A stretch of DNA of 64,000 nucleotides from Paenibacillus bovis (GCF_001421015.2 NZ_CP013023.1:4955001-5019000); one strand, 5' to 3'. Counted from the first letter of the stretch, positions 10,169-19,513 are shown. Notes: generated by a model not told the origin, from the sequence alone. Numbers and translations: made by a program.

Positions 10169-10200
10169 TAAAAAAAGAGCCGGCAGCGCCGACTCTTTTA
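10169..10200. terminator. Bidirectional terminator
   Basis: AAGAGCCGGC pairs with GCCGACTCTT around three bases, flanked by A7 on the left and T4 on the right. It overlaps the last codon of the 125-residue gene to its right and mainly ends that minus-strand transcript. Confidence 0.8.
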
Positions 10201-10575
10201 AATCCAAGCACGCAGATTGATTTGTTTGACAAAATCAGCCTGTGTACTTTTATCTGTTAAAGGTTCTTCAGGTACCGGAAGTTCCTCACCATTCATCACT
10301 TGGAAAAATAACTTTTCATTGTGTGTCGCCAGAGCATAATCGATTAGCGCCTCGCGTCCGATTCGTTCTGCTTCCTGCTGCAGCAGTGTCTCCTCCGGCT
10401 CAATATCGCCAGCCGGTACAAAGAAGTTACGGTTTGCTTTAGGAATACGAATGACATAATCGAAGGCATTATCAGGGTTACGGTCATACGCAATTATATA
10501 TCCATAATCACCTACAGGCAGATTTTGCTCAAAGGTATCAGTGACCACTACGACTTTTTCTCCCAGATGCAGCAT
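10198..10575 (-). CDS. Conserved hypothetical protein, small soluble
   Basis: 125 residues, with ribosome site GGGGGAGATAGACG before ATG. The first 60 residues (LGEKVVVVTDTFEQNLPVGD and the following DYVIRIPKANRNFFV) look like a small SH3/KOW-like beta barrel; the rest is helical and acidic. No signal peptide or membrane segment. Not recognised. It stands alone between two terminators. Confidence 0.75.
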   Translation of the reverse strand: MLHLGEKVVVVTDTFEQNLPVGDYGYIIAYDRNPDNAFDYVIRIPKANRNFFVPAGDIEPEETLLQQEAERIGREALIDYALATHNEKLFFQVMNGEELPVPEEPLTDKSTQADFVKQINLRAWI

Positions 10576-10737
10576 CGTCTATCTCCCCCTAGCTTATCTC
10601 CTTATTTGTACATCCTACTACAATAAGTAAGTGGTGTCCACTTTAATCCCGAAAATTCCATCTTAATACCCTTGTGAAAATAGTCGTTTTATAAAGTACG
10701 TCCATAGAGGTCGATTGGTGTCATTTTATTTCCAAAA

Positions 10738-10773
10738 TAAAACAAGCAGACGGAAAAAATCCGGTCTGCTTGT
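10738..10773 (-). terminator. Terminator after MBL hydrolase
   Basis: ACAAGCAGACGG pairs with CCGGTCTGCTTGT, followed on the minus strand by TTTTATTTT. It ends the transcript of the MBL-thioredoxin pair; the 115 bases between it and the MBL stop hold nothing recognised. Confidence 0.8.
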
Positions 10774-10887
10774 CTAAGTAATTGTCTTTGAGTAAATCAA
10801 CTTCTGTAAATGAATACCCAGCTGCAGACAGAAGCGATGATGCAAAATTCTGTCTACCATACAAACGTTCATGCAGATGCTGCTACA

Positions 10888-11532
10888 TTATGCAGGAACA
10901 TAAGGATTGCCCGCTTTCTCGGCTCCGATAGTCGTTCTCGGTCCATGCCCCGGGTAGACTTTGGTCTCATCGTCAAACCGGTACAATACAGTACGAATCG
11001 AATCGACCAATGCCCGCTCGCTGCCGCCAGTCAGATCGGTACGTCCCACACCCATGCGGAACAGTACGTCACCGGAGAACAGTTCTTTTCCACACAGAAA
11101 GCTGACACTGCCCGGTGAATGACCCGGTGTATGGTAGACGGTAAAGGTGTGACCGATCAGCTCCAGCTTCTGTCCTTTATCCAGCGCATATTCTGCAGGC
11201 TCTGCCGTGATCGGTGGCGTCACATCCGGCCACATCGCTGATCCGTTGAGCCGCGGGTTGGTCATCCATTCTGCTTCCAGATCGTGCAGATAGACCGGGC
11301 AGGCATAATGCTGACGCATCTCCTGAACGCCGCCCATATGATCAAAATGCGCATGGGTCAGCAAAATGGCTTCCAGCTTCAGGTTCAGTGTATCTATACG
11401 CCGGATCAGTGAGCCCGGGTTCATCCCCGGATCTATGACTACTGCATGTTCATTGTCTTCTGCGATTAGCAGATAGGCATTGGTCTGCAGCGGTCCCAGC
11501 GAAAAAGTCTCTATTTTGAACAAATCCCTCAC
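10888..11532 (-). CDS. MBL-fold hydrolase (glyoxalase II-like)
   Basis: 214 residues. The metal-binding motif THAHFDHMGG plus later HTPGHSPGS, FSGDVLFRMGVGRTD and YPGHGP mark the glyoxalase II-like/YqgX branch of the metallo-beta-lactamase superfamily, which hydrolyses thioesters or related bonds. The start is GTG at 11532, overlapping the stop of the upstream thioredoxin-like gene as GTGA, so the two are translationally coupled. Confidence 0.9.
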   Translation of the reverse strand: MRDLFKIETFSLGPLQTNAYLLIAEDNEHAVVIDPGMNPGSLIRRIDTLNLKLEAILLTHAHFDHMGGVQEMRQHYACPVYLHDLEAEWMTNPRLNGSAMWPDVTPPITAEPAEYALDKGQKLELIGHTFTVYHTPGHSPGSVSFLCGKELFSGDVLFRMGVGRTDLTGGSERALVDSIRTVLYRFDDETKVYPGHGPRTTIGAEKAGNPYVPA

Positions 11533-12098
11533 ACTCCTGATAATAATTCACGCAGTTCGCGGATAACCATCGCATGAGACGCGGAACCTTCTCCGTAGCG
11601 TTCCATCATTCCTTTGCGTACCTCGGCCATCTTTTCTTTGTAGTCCGGTGCTTCGCGATCAGGATTCTCCTGACGGAAAGCAACCATCAACTCCTGCACA
11701 TGCTGTGGACGCGGTCCCCATTGTCCCAGTACATGACCACCGGTATCTGTGATAATGACAATCGGTACGGAGCGCCCGCCCATCGTCAGATATTCATCCA
11801 TTACATCCTGATGCTCTTCCAGAATAAGTACCCGCGTTGGAATAGCTGCTTCCTCAAAAGCACGGAACACTACAGGAATATTACGAACCACATCGCCGCA
11901 CCAGTCAGCCGCTATGATGATAGAGCGCAGATCATCACGATGCTGAAGCAGTTTGAAAAATTCATGATCTTCCAGATCAGTCCAGTTAAATAAGATATGT
12001 CCATCATGGAAAGCTTCCTTGTTCTGTGTCATACCTTCCATAAATTGCTCCGGAGTAATAGCTACTTCCCATTTATCTGCCAGATTGCGCTTGCTCAT
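11529..12098 (-). CDS. Thioredoxin-fold family protein
   Basis: 189 residues. AADWCGDVV at the expected place has a single active-site Cys (WCGDV) instead of CxxC, as in the single-cysteine thioredoxin family proteins of Bacillales; the cis-Pro region is RSVPIVI. It is probably a cytoplasmic redox or bacillithiol-linked protein. It is coupled to the MBL hydrolase downstream, which may hint at thiol-adduct detoxification (inference). Confidence 0.85.
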   Translation of the reverse strand: MSKRNLADKWEVAITPEQFMEGMTQNKEAFHDGHILFNWTDLEDHEFFKLLQHRDDLRSIIIAADWCGDVVRNIPVVFRAFEEAAIPTRVLILEEHQDVMDEYLTMGGRSVPIVIITDTGGHVLGQWGPRPQHVQELMVAFRQENPDREAPDYKEKMAEVRKGMMERYGEGSASHAMVIRELRELLSGV

Positions 12099-12122
12099 TC
12101 TATTCGCCGCCTTTCGGATGAT

Positions 12123-12722
12123 TTATTTCTTTTTCATCTTCCATTTAACCAAAAAGTACGATGCCAGCAGCACAACCGCCACGATCAGAATTGGTGTCGT
12201 GTATTTGCTCGCAATCTGATCGATATTCTCCCACTGGCTGCCCAGCACCATACCCAGATAAACAAACAGGGCAGACCATGGAATTACTGCCAGCGTAGTC
12301 AGTATAATAAAACGGGCATGGGACATCTTGGTAATACCTGCCGGGATCGAAATGGCGTGTCGTACTACCGGAATAAAGCGCGCAGTGAAAATAACACCTG
12401 TGCCGTATTTATCAAACCATTTTTCCGCATGGTCGATATGGCTTTTTTTGATCAGAATGTATTTGCCGTACTTTTCCAATACAGGACGTCCGCCGTACCG
12501 TCCGATCCAGTAAATGAACAACTGGGCAATCACGCCACCAATCGTACCAAAAGCCACCGCTCCAAAATAATTGATACTGCCTGTAGATACGAGGTACCCG
12601 CCGTAGGCCAGCACAATCTCGCTCGGAATGACCTCAATCATCAAACCCAGCATAATGCCTGCATAACCGAGCTGTTCTACCCAGTGCAGTAGTTGTGAAA
12701 TAATATCGGAAATAATCTCCAC
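12123..12722 (-). CDS. DedA family membrane protein
   Basis: 199 residues with a GTG start after AAGGAGGACTG. Several hydrophobic helices with the DedA/VTT signature: EVIPSEIVLAYGGYL, GTIGGVIAQLFIYWIGRYGG and FTARFIPVVRHAISIPAG. DedA proteins are linked to undecaprenyl-phosphate or phospholipid flipping and membrane potential. It ends in the basic tail KWKMKKK. Confidence 0.93.
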   Translation of the reverse strand: MEIISDIISQLLHWVEQLGYAGIMLGLMIEVIPSEIVLAYGGYLVSTGSINYFGAVAFGTIGGVIAQLFIYWIGRYGGRPVLEKYGKYILIKKSHIDHAEKWFDKYGTGVIFTARFIPVVRHAISIPAGITKMSHARFIILTTLAVIPWSALFVYLGMVLGSQWENIDQIASKYTTPILIVAVVLLASYFLVKWKMKKK

Positions 12723-13142
12723 CAGTCCTCCTTCAGTATGGTTGTATTCCTGTCTCTATATCAGGCTTATGTATTCCCACATGACCCAAGTGCTGTGCCG
12801 TAATGATGTCCTTACACATTTTAGCACAGTGGTGTGAACATGGGCTAGTTTTAACCGCACATGTTCCCAAGACTCAATCAAACAGGTAAAAGGATAAACC
12901 ATACTCGCAATCAATAGTATACCTTTCTCTGGAATATAGAAAAAACGGACTGCCAAAACAAACAGTCCGTTGATGTTAATATATGAAGCATTCCTATTAG
13001 TAGTACAAAGAATCGTAGGATACAGATGCGCTTCGATCAGAGCAGTCTGAGAGCTACTTTGGCTTTTGCATTACTTTGACTTTTAATCTTTGAAATGACC
13101 TGTTTGCACCGCTTCATTGAAGCATAGGCGTTTGAATATATT
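12723..13142. other. Intergenic stretch without a gene
   Basis: No supported gene. It holds the dedA upstream region and, at 12939-12971, the terminator of the gene to the right. Short open frames here lack ribosome sites. Confidence 0.6.
12939..12971 (-). terminator. Terminator after SAM methyltransferase
   Basis: AACGGACTG pairs with CAGTCCGTT around a 10-base loop, followed by six T on the minus strand, about 170 bases beyond the methyltransferase stop. Confidence 0.8.
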
Positions 13143-14330
13143 TTACAGAGCAGCTTCGCTGGCCGTTTCCTGCGGAAGCAGATCGCGGCAGGCATTTTCC
13201 AGATAAGGACGGGCTTGCAGCATATTGCGGAACACGCTGTATTCCTGCCACATCGTCGTTGTATCGCCGGCAGAACCTTTGACCGCACGAATCAGAATAT
13301 TCTTGGGTGTGTGCTCCATATCAATAAATTCAAGCAGCTGTGTACGGTAACCCATCAGATCGAGCAGCTTGGCACGAATCGCGTCGGTTGCCAGCGCAGA
13401 AAAGCGCTCCTTGAGGATACCGTGAGACAGCAGCGGACTGAGCGCATCGTTCTCCACCTGGCTGAACAGCTCATGCTGGCAGCATGGCACAGACAGGATC
13501 ACCGAAGCATCCCAGCGAACGGCCTTTTCCAGAGCCGCATCGGTCGCCGTATCACAGGCGTGCAGGGTAACAACCATATCCACCTGATCCAGCTCATTGT
13601 AATCTGCAATGTCTCCAACCAGGAATTGAAGCTTGTCATAATTCAGCTTGTCAGCCAGCTGGCTGCAATGCTGAATAACATCGGCTTTGAGATCCAGACC
13701 GACGATACGCAGAGGACGACGTTGCTGGATATTCAGATAATGATACAGGGCGAATGTGAGATAGGATTTGCCACAGCCAAAATCCACAATCGTCAGTTCA
13801 CGGTCTTCCGGCAGAGAAGGCAGTATATCTTGTACCATCTCCAGGAAGCGGTTGATCTGGCGGAACTTGTCGTACTTTTTGGCGAATACTTTGCCGTCAG
13901 CATTCATAATGCCCAGCTCTACCAAAAATGGAACAGGTTCGCCTTCATCCAGAATATAACGCTTTTTGCGATTATGATTGAGATCGGCTTCTGTTTTGGT
14001 AGCGGTTTTGGTCAGAATGGAGACTTTGTATTTCTTGCTGATCAGTACCTGATAATCCGCCTCGGTCGTGCACAGCAGACCCTGGCGCATCGACTGCTCG
14101 AACAGCTCCATCAGTGGACGCTCCGCTTCGGCAGCAGGTACATTCTCATGAGTAACTTTATTATTATAATGATAAGCAAACTGGTAATGCAGCTGCTTTT
14201 TAAGTTCAACCGGCTTGATAATGACTTTGTTAAATGCATCGGGTTCCCGTTTGCGGCGCTGACTGAGCGTTGCCGAGATCAGCTCGCCGCTCTCGATCAG
14301 CTGGTGAATCAATTTCTGGAGTGAATCCAT
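13143..14330 (-). CDS. Class I SAM-dependent methyltransferase
   Basis: About 395 residues. The SAM-binding motif IVDFGCGKSYLTFALY and acidic strand end VGLDLKAD fit a Rossmann methyltransferase; VTLHACDTATDAAL and SVPCCQHELF fit the Methyltransf_32-like group related to glutathione-S-transferase C-domain-like proteins. It may act on RNA or a small molecule; substrate unknown. I use the ATG at 14330; an in-frame TTG three codons upstream sits 7 bases after GGAAAG and is an alternative. Confidence 0.85.
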   Translation of the reverse strand: MDSLQKLIHQLIESGELISATLSQRRKREPDAFNKVIIKPVELKKQLHYQFAYHYNNKVTHENVPAAEAERPLMELFEQSMRQGLLCTTEADYQVLISKKYKVSILTKTATKTEADLNHNRKKRYILDEGEPVPFLVELGIMNADGKVFAKKYDKFRQINRFLEMVQDILPSLPEDRELTIVDFGCGKSYLTFALYHYLNIQQRRPLRIVGLDLKADVIQHCSQLADKLNYDKLQFLVGDIADYNELDQVDMVVTLHACDTATDAALEKAVRWDASVILSVPCCQHELFSQVENDALSPLLSHGILKERFSALATDAIRAKLLDLMGYRTQLLEFIDMEHTPKNILIRAVKGSAGDTTTMWQEYSVFRNMLQARPYLENACRDLLPQETASEAAL

Positions 14331-14355
14331 GATGTACAATCACTTTCTTTCCTTT

Positions 14356-15000
14356 TCAATTTTGCAGCCGGGCATGCGCCGCTTCCATATCGGCCCGGGT
14401 GATGCCGCCTTCCTGCAGCTCTTCGTCACTTTTGCGAAGCATACGTTCATAAAAGGCTGCGCCGGTCTGCTTTCCTTCGGCAGGGTCCAGCTCGTTCAGA
14501 CGGCGAAGCGCATCTACCGCATTATCATAATAGCCTTCCTGCTCTTCATATTCCAGCATCAGTTTCTCTACCGCAGCAGGAAGCACGTATTCTTCCAGCT
14601 GATCGAGTAGTCCATCAATATGCTGCGGATAATCCAGCAGACTGCGATCCGCGCCATTTACCGCACTGTACAGGAACAAATGCAGAGATTTGATCCGGCG
14701 CACAACCGCGTCTTCCTCATGACCACCAGCTGCGTAAATATCCGCTTCGACCTCGATCATGCGTGCCAATCCCTGCAGCTGATCCACTTCGACAGTAGGT
14801 CCTACACGGAACATATCTATCACTTCATCCGTAGGCATTCGGTTTACCAGTTCACTATTCAAACGGAAATTTTTGCGCATCAGATCGTCGACTTCCCACA
14901 GTGCTTCTGTATATTTCTTTTCTTCCTTGAGTCCGAACGCTTTGGAGATCATGCTGGCCATATCCTCGATCATGCCCATGAGGTAATCTTTTCTGAACAT
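14356..15000 (-). CDS. DUF6483-like helical protein
   Basis: 214 residues, almost all helical, with no signal or membrane segment. It begins MFRKDYLMGMIEDMASMISK, a start I associate with DUF6483 proteins of Paenibacillus; TPR-like helices follow. Role unknown. The next gene downstream starts 25 bases away, so it is probably co-transcribed with the methyltransferase. Confidence 0.75.
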   Translation of the reverse strand: MFRKDYLMGMIEDMASMISKAFGLKEEKKYTEALWEVDDLMRKNFRLNSELVNRMPTDEVIDMFRVGPTVEVDQLQGLARMIEVEADIYAAGGHEEDAVVRRIKSLHLFLYSAVNGADRSLLDYPQHIDGLLDQLEEYVLPAAVEKLMLEYEEQEGYYDNAVDALRRLNELDPAEGKQTGAAFYERMLRKSDEELQEGGITRADMEAAHARLQN

Positions 15001-15036
15001 CCCTATCCCGCCTTCAATATAATTCTATAGTCGATC

Positions 15037-15819
15037 TTATTGGATAAACTGCTTGATAACCGCTATGAGTTCCTGAGGTGCTTCCAGCATACTCATATGT
15101 CCGGCACCCGGTATAACTGCTGTAGTAATCTGCTCTCCCTCGGCAGTAAACAGACGCTCTGCCGGAACAAGATGATCGTTCTCACCTGCAATCAGCAGTA
15201 CCGGAAGAGAAGAGGAAGCGATCACAGAACGGCGATCTGGACGTTCACGTATTGCCATGGCTGCACCGCAGGCTCCCTGAGGAGGCGTATGGTAGCCAAT
15301 CTCTCTTGCTTTTTGTACAGCCTGCGGCAGCGAAGCTACCGAATCCGGTGCGAACAATCCTTCGATAAACCCATCCACAAATGCAGCCACGCCCTCGCTG
15401 TTGATTTTGGATACGGTCTGCAGGCGTTTCTCGCGGGCTTCTGGTGAATCCTCGTATCCGGTCGAATGCACCAGTCCCCAGGCTTTCAAATGGTCTGCAT
15501 ATTGCTCGGCCAGGACGAGAGCTACATAACCGCCCATCGAGTGACCGAGTACAGTAACCCGTCCCAGATTCAGATGATCGAGCAGCCGAATAACATCTTC
15601 TGCCATTTGCTCGATCCGGTAAGAGCCTTCCGGTGCCGGACTTCGTCCATGTCCACGCAGATCAGGCACAATACAACGATACTGTTTGGATAGTTCGGGT
15701 ACAACTTCATCCCAGTAAGCAGAGCTGCCCATAAAACCGTGCAGCAGCACGAGCGGCTCTCCTGCACCGGTATCGGTAAAATAAAGAAGTTCGGATGATT
15801 GCTGTATAGGCTGGTTCAT
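15037..15819 (-). CDS. Alpha/beta hydrolase
   Basis: 260 residues of the alpha/beta fold. The nucleophile elbow GHSMGG, oxyanion HGFMGS, Asp in LLIAGENDHLVP and His in IPGAGHMSMLE make the full triad. It resembles MenH/BioH-like small esterases; substrate is not predictable. Good GGGAGG ribosome site. Confidence 0.9.
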   Translation of the reverse strand: MNQPIQQSSELLYFTDTGAGEPLVLLHGFMGSSAYWDEVVPELSKQYRCIVPDLRGHGRSPAPEGSYRIEQMAEDVIRLLDHLNLGRVTVLGHSMGGYVALVLAEQYADHLKAWGLVHSTGYEDSPEAREKRLQTVSKINSEGVAAFVDGFIEGLFAPDSVASLPQAVQKAREIGYHTPPQGACGAAMAIRERPDRRSVIASSSLPVLLIAGENDHLVPAERLFTAEGEQITTAVIPGAGHMSMLEAPQELIAVIKQFIQ

Positions 15820-15944
15820 GAATGATTGCCTCCCTGTGCTCTTATTTCGGAAATGTATACAAATCGTTCATCTATAATCATGGATTTTATTCTATATGAA
15901 ATCAGATGCGAATCATATTATTCAGGCAAATGCTGTGTACTCAT

Positions 15945-16487
15945 TTAATCCGTAACACCCAGTCCACGAACGGCTGCTTCCACAACATCCTCTGCCATCT
16001 TCATCACATGGCGTAGTGAAGTCGTCTGAAGTGTCCAGTAGGGCTTGGGACCATTTTCATTGACAATGGCTGCGATACTGTATGTGCCCACGCCCGGAAA
16101 TTTGCCTCCAACCGACAATGCCGGAAATAGCGGCTCTTCTCCAATACTATAAAGACCTACCGAACGCTGCTGTCCCAGACAGGCGTCTATCGCAATAATA
16201 GTTAGTTCACCGGATATCCGCGGAATACGTTCATGCAGATTATGGGCATCGCAGGGATATTCCATTGTACCTGTGATATTGGGAATTCCTCGTGCTTCCA
16301 GTCCGCTGCCAATAAGCGGTCCCAGAGCGTCTCCTGTTGAACGGTCTGTACCGATACACACAAAGGCAAGCTCCTCCAGCACATAACGACTGTGAATCAT
16401 CCGGAAAAACTGCGTTAAGCCGTCCCGATTCACATTACGCCGGTTCTGCTGGTCATAGGGAAGCAGACTTGACTGGCGATTAATCAT
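15945..16487 (-). CDS. yyaC: Spore protease YyaC-type protein (DUF1256)
   Basis: 180 residues. VCIGTDRSTGDALGPLIGSGL and ITIIAIDACLG are the conserved blocks of the YyaC family, distantly related to the germination protease GPR, and found in spore formers. Role in sporulation is inferred from the family. The ATG at 16487 is about 14 bases from GAGGAGGG, unusually far, but no other in-frame start codon fits. It is divergent from the DUF1128 gene. Confidence 0.85.
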   Translation of the reverse strand: MINRQSSLLPYDQQNRRNVNRDGLTQFFRMIHSRYVLEELAFVCIGTDRSTGDALGPLIGSGLEARGIPNITGTMEYPCDAHNLHERIPRISGELTIIAIDACLGQQRSVGLYSIGEEPLFPALSVGGKFPGVGTYSIAAIVNENGPKPYWTLQTTSLRHVMKMAEDVVEAAVRGLGVTD

Positions 16488-16561
16488 ATAATAGTAGATT
16501 CCCTCCTCAAATGCGCATATCTATAGTAATTTTAACCGATGCGCTCTATTACCGCAAAATA

Positions 16562-16591
16562 TTGGTTCCCTACAGCTATCCATGGTACAAT
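16562..16591 (+). promoter_or_regulatory. Putative sigma-A promoter of the DUF1128 gene
   Basis: TTGGTT, 18-bp spacer, TACAAT; about 40 bases before the ATG at 16634. Confidence 0.55.
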
Positions 16592-16633
16592 ACAACAAAA
16601 TCAGCTTTTGTTACAGAAAGGGAGAACGTACCG

Positions 16634-16858
16634 ATGGATTTGTCCCAACCTACAACGGAAAATCTGGAAGTCATGATTGAAGCAATCAAAACCAAGCTTC
16701 GGATGGCCAGTGGTGCAGCGATGCAGGCTTCTGCTTTTTCGCTGGATCAGTATGAAGATATCCATGAAGTGTATGATATTGTCATGAACAAACCCAACTT
16801 GAGTATCAGTGAAGTTGAAGCACTTGTGTCCGAACTGGGACGCCTGCGCAGCAAGTAA
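16634..16858 (+). CDS. DUF1128 family protein (YfkK-like)
   Basis: 74 residues from the ATG at 16634 after AAAGGGAGAACGTACC; the open frame extends upstream without support. TTENLEVMIEAIKTKLRMAS and YEDIHEVYDIVMNK match the small soluble DUF1128/YfkK family of Bacillales. Function unknown. A terminator follows within 20 bases. Confidence 0.9.
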   Translation: MDLSQPTTENLEVMIEAIKTKLRMASGAAMQASAFSLDQYEDIHEVYDIVMNKPNLSISEVEALVSELGRLRSK

Positions 16859-16877
16859 TTTCGCTTTTCCAGGTATC

Positions 16878-16914
16878 AAAGCCTGCCTCTGCAAAAATAG
16901 AGGCAGGCTTTTTG
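16878..16914 (+). terminator. Terminator after DUF1128 gene
   Basis: AAGCCTGCCTCT pairs with AGAGGCAGGCTT around GCAAAAAT and is followed by a T run. Confidence 0.9.
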
Positions 16915-17149
16915 GTGTACATTTCGTTACCGCATGGCTTATTTTGCTACCATGTTGCTTTGGATTCGTACACATTTAGCATAACATTCACGAATGTTTG
17001 CCGCTAACAGGGTTCAGTCGTGAATACCGGGTTAAATTTAACATAACGATAACAAATGAAAGAAGGCGATCCCTATCTCATCTCCAGCTTTTCCTGATCG
17101 TTCAGGACGCAAACTCTCCAACCTCCCCCTATGGCTTACGATTACTCTC

Positions 17150-17800
17150 GTGCTGATTGCAGGAGCAGCCGTCTCGTTTATTCTCCTTAACGTGGTCACA
17201 TGGCTGATTCAGAATGCATTCGGCGGTCAGGTTCATATATGGGAAAATGAATTCCAGCGTGAAGTACGAACCTATCACGAGGAACCGCTCCGAAGTACGA
17301 TGCTGTTCTTCACTTATCTAGGCGGATTTTATTCTACGGTCTTTGTGTCGCTTGGCTTTGCCCTGCTGCTGGCAGTATGGCGCGAGTACCGGGAGGCGCT
17401 GATGCTTCTCGTAACCTCATTGGGTGCCTGGCTGCTGAATACGATTCTCAAAGCTCACTTTATGCGCCCTCGTCCTGAATTGGAATTCTGGACTCATGCT
17501 TCGGGCTACAGCTTCCCCAGTGGACATGCTACGATCGCTGCAGCCATGTACGGGATGCTCTTCTTTATCTGGGCCCGGTACCGCAGACAGAAAAACCGAT
17601 CCATGGTACCGGCAATTCTCTGTGGCGTGATACTTATTGCACTGATCGGCATTACACGCGTATACCTCGGTGTACATTATCCAACTGATATTATTGCCGG
17701 TTTTGCCAGCGGATTCCTGTGGCTGATTACATGTGCCTATGCCTTATCCGTATGGCAAAAAAGAAAGCCCCAGCAGCCTTTTGACGATGCACAGGCTTGA
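17150..17800 (+). CDS. PAP2-family phosphatase
   Basis: 216 residues from the first canonical in-frame start (GTG at 17150). The PAP2 catalytic motifs are complete: KAHFMRPRPE, SFPSGHATIAA and GITRVYLGVHYPTDIIAG, among six hydrophobic helices; these enzymes dephosphorylate undecaprenyl-PP or phosphatidic acid-type lipids. The GTG has no ribosome site and lies inside the first helix. The frame stays open up to 17060, and AAAGAAGG at 17059-17066 stands before ATC codons at 17069 and 17075, so translation may start there with a non-standard codon (see findings). The C-terminus is basic and Gln/Pro rich. Confidence 0.85.
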   Translation: MLIAGAAVSFILLNVVTWLIQNAFGGQVHIWENEFQREVRTYHEEPLRSTMLFFTYLGGFYSTVFVSLGFALLLAVWREYREALMLLVTSLGAWLLNTILKAHFMRPRPELEFWTHASGYSFPSGHATIAAAMYGMLFFIWARYRRQKNRSMVPAILCGVILIALIGITRVYLGVHYPTDIIAGFASGFLWLITCAYALSVWQKRKPQQPFDDAQA

Positions 17801-17934
17801 CCGTCCAATGTTTCATGCTTATGCGCCATGTTTATATACGAAGTAAGACAAACAAGCGAGATAGCCCAATTCAATGGTTACGTGCCTTCAGCTGAAATGG
17901 ACTAGCGTAGCGTAATGTAAAGGAGGCGATCTGC

Positions 17935-18192
17935 ATGTGGGGAATCATTATCAGTATTGTGCTCGCCGTTATTATCGGCCTGATCGGTAACGCGCTCGCA
18001 GGCAAAGCGATGCCTGGCGGTATTATAGGAGCCGCTATTGCCGGATTTGTAGGAGCATGGCTGGGCGCCCTGTTGTTTGGTGACTTTGGCCCGAATGTCG
18101 GTGATTTTGCGATTATCCCGGCTATTCTGGGAACTGCAATTTTCGTTTTTCTGCTTGGACTGTTATCCCGACTGCTCCACAGAGCATCCTGA
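17935..18192 (+). CDS. GlsB/YeaQ/YmgE family stress membrane protein
   Basis: 85 residues, with AAAGGAGG 8 bases before ATG. Three Gly-rich hydrophobic helices with GLIGNALAGKAMPGGIIGA and GAWLGALLFG, typical of the transglycosylase-associated/GlsB family tied to general and envelope stress. Its place beside the YtxH and DUF5665 genes fits a stress-envelope group. No SigB promoter was seen directly upstream. Confidence 0.88.
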   Translation: MWGIIISIVLAVIIGLIGNALAGKAMPGGIIGAAIAGFVGAWLGALLFGDFGPNVGDFAIIPAILGTAIFVFLLGLLSRLLHRAS

Positions 18193-18357
18193 TTTCAGAC
18201 AAGCATGATATAAGCCATACTTATGGTAAGCTGCAACATAATACTTAATACTCCCAGAGAAGCTTCACTTGATATGATATGGCTGGCTCTTCGGCTCTAG
18301 TCGCAGAACCGTACGCTATTACACGCAACCTACACTATATTGAAGGAGTGATTTTTT

Positions 18358-19035
18358 ATGAACGAAGCAGAAAAAGAGTATCCAATGCAAAGCGGTTCCA
18401 CATTTTTGAAAGGTGTATTTATCGGTGGCCTGATCGGTGCCGCTGCCGCACTGCTCTTCTCCCCAAAACCGGGACGCGAACTGCGCAGTGATCTGTCCGA
18501 CAAACTGGCTGTAGCCGGTGAAAAAACCAAAAACGTATACGGCACTGTATCCGATCAGACGATGCAAGCAGCTGGCCTGATCAGTGACAAAACGGTAGAA
18601 CTGGCAAGCGTCGTAGGCGACAAAGCAACAACAATCGCACAGACAGTCGCTACCAAAGCTACTGACCTGACCGGTAAAGCCAAATCTTCAATCGGTGTAG
18701 GCGAGTCTGCCGATCAAGAAAAAGCAGAAGCCAAAGATAACATCGTAAAACATGTTGCTGAAGCTTCCAAAAATATCGCTGAAGATATAAAAGATGCTAA
18801 AGAAGATGTAGCCAAAGAAGTAAGCAAAGCTGCTGAAGATGTGAAAAAGGATTCCAAACCGCTGACTTCGTCCGGTTCCGGTTCTTCTACCTCTACAGGA
18901 TCCAGTAATTCGACTGGTTCTTCCAGCACAGGTTCTACAACAGGATCGACAACATCGTCCACTACACCAGGTTCTACTACAACGGGTTCCAACCCATCGA
19001 CAAACAACAACTTCAACTCCAACAACAAACGCTAA
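18358..19035 (+). CDS. YtxH domain-containing stress protein
   Basis: 225 residues, ribosome site GAAGGAG 9 bases before ATG. Residues 12-40 (FLKGVFIGGLIGAAAALLFSPK) form the YtxH membrane segment; residues 40-165 are Lys/Ala-rich amphipathic helix resembling LEA or apolipophorin repeats; the last 60 residues are Ser/Thr/Gly low complexity. YtxH proteins are general-stress induced in Bacillus. The low-complexity tail is unusually long. Confidence 0.85.
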   Translation: MNEAEKEYPMQSGSTFLKGVFIGGLIGAAAALLFSPKPGRELRSDLSDKLAVAGEKTKNVYGTVSDQTMQAAGLISDKTVELASVVGDKATTIAQTVATKATDLTGKAKSSIGVGESADQEKAEAKDNIVKHVAEASKNIAEDIKDAKEDVAKEVSKAAEDVKKDSKPLTSSGSGSSTSTGSSNSTGSSSTGSTTGSTTSSTTPGSTTTGSNPSTNNNFNSNNKR

Positions 19036-19054
19036 TATAACCTGGATTGACCAA

Positions 19055-19086
19055 AATAGCCGGCTCATTGCAGTCGGCTATTTTTA
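19055..19086 (+). terminator. Terminator after ytxH-like gene
   Basis: AATAGCCG pairs with CGGCTATT and is followed by TTT. Confidence 0.8.
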
Positions 19087-19126
19087 TGCCCGATGCGGCG
19101 AATTCATATGAGAGTGAGGGAATTCC

Positions 19127-19513
19127 ATGGCTGACAAAGACAAAGAGTTATCACCTACCTCCCCTGAAGTGGTTCCACCCCCGGATAATGTGCGGGAGCA
19201 TCCATTCGAGCTGCGTCATGAAGTGAAACGTCTGAATGAACGCCTTGACCAGCTGACCAAAGCATTGGACAAGGCAGAGATCAAAGACATCATCGAAAAC
19301 TACAGCAGCGTACGCCGCCGGTTGATCACCAACTTCATTGCCGGTACTGCACGAGGACTCGGTCTATCGCTGGGTACCATCGTCATCCTGGCCCTGCTCG
19401 CCTTTATCCTAAGCCAGATGGTCTCGCTGCCATTAATCGGTGATTATATCAGTCAAATTCTCGATTATGTAAAAGCTTCCCAAGGTACCGATACCAGCGG
19501 TGGCAAAGGGTAA
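19127..19513 (+). CDS. DUF5665 domain membrane protein
   Basis: 128 residues. An acidic/proline-rich N-terminus, a coiled-coil helix (ELRHEVKRLNERLDQLTKAL), then two membrane helices around residues 70-118. It matches the DUF5665 family of spore formers; function unknown. It starts about 90 bases after the ytxH-like stop. Confidence 0.8.
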   Translation: MADKDKELSPTSPEVVPPPDNVREHPFELRHEVKRLNERLDQLTKALDKAEIKDIIENYSSVRRRLITNFIAGTARGLGLSLGTIVILALLAFILSQMVSLPLIGDYISQILDYVKASQGTDTSGGKG

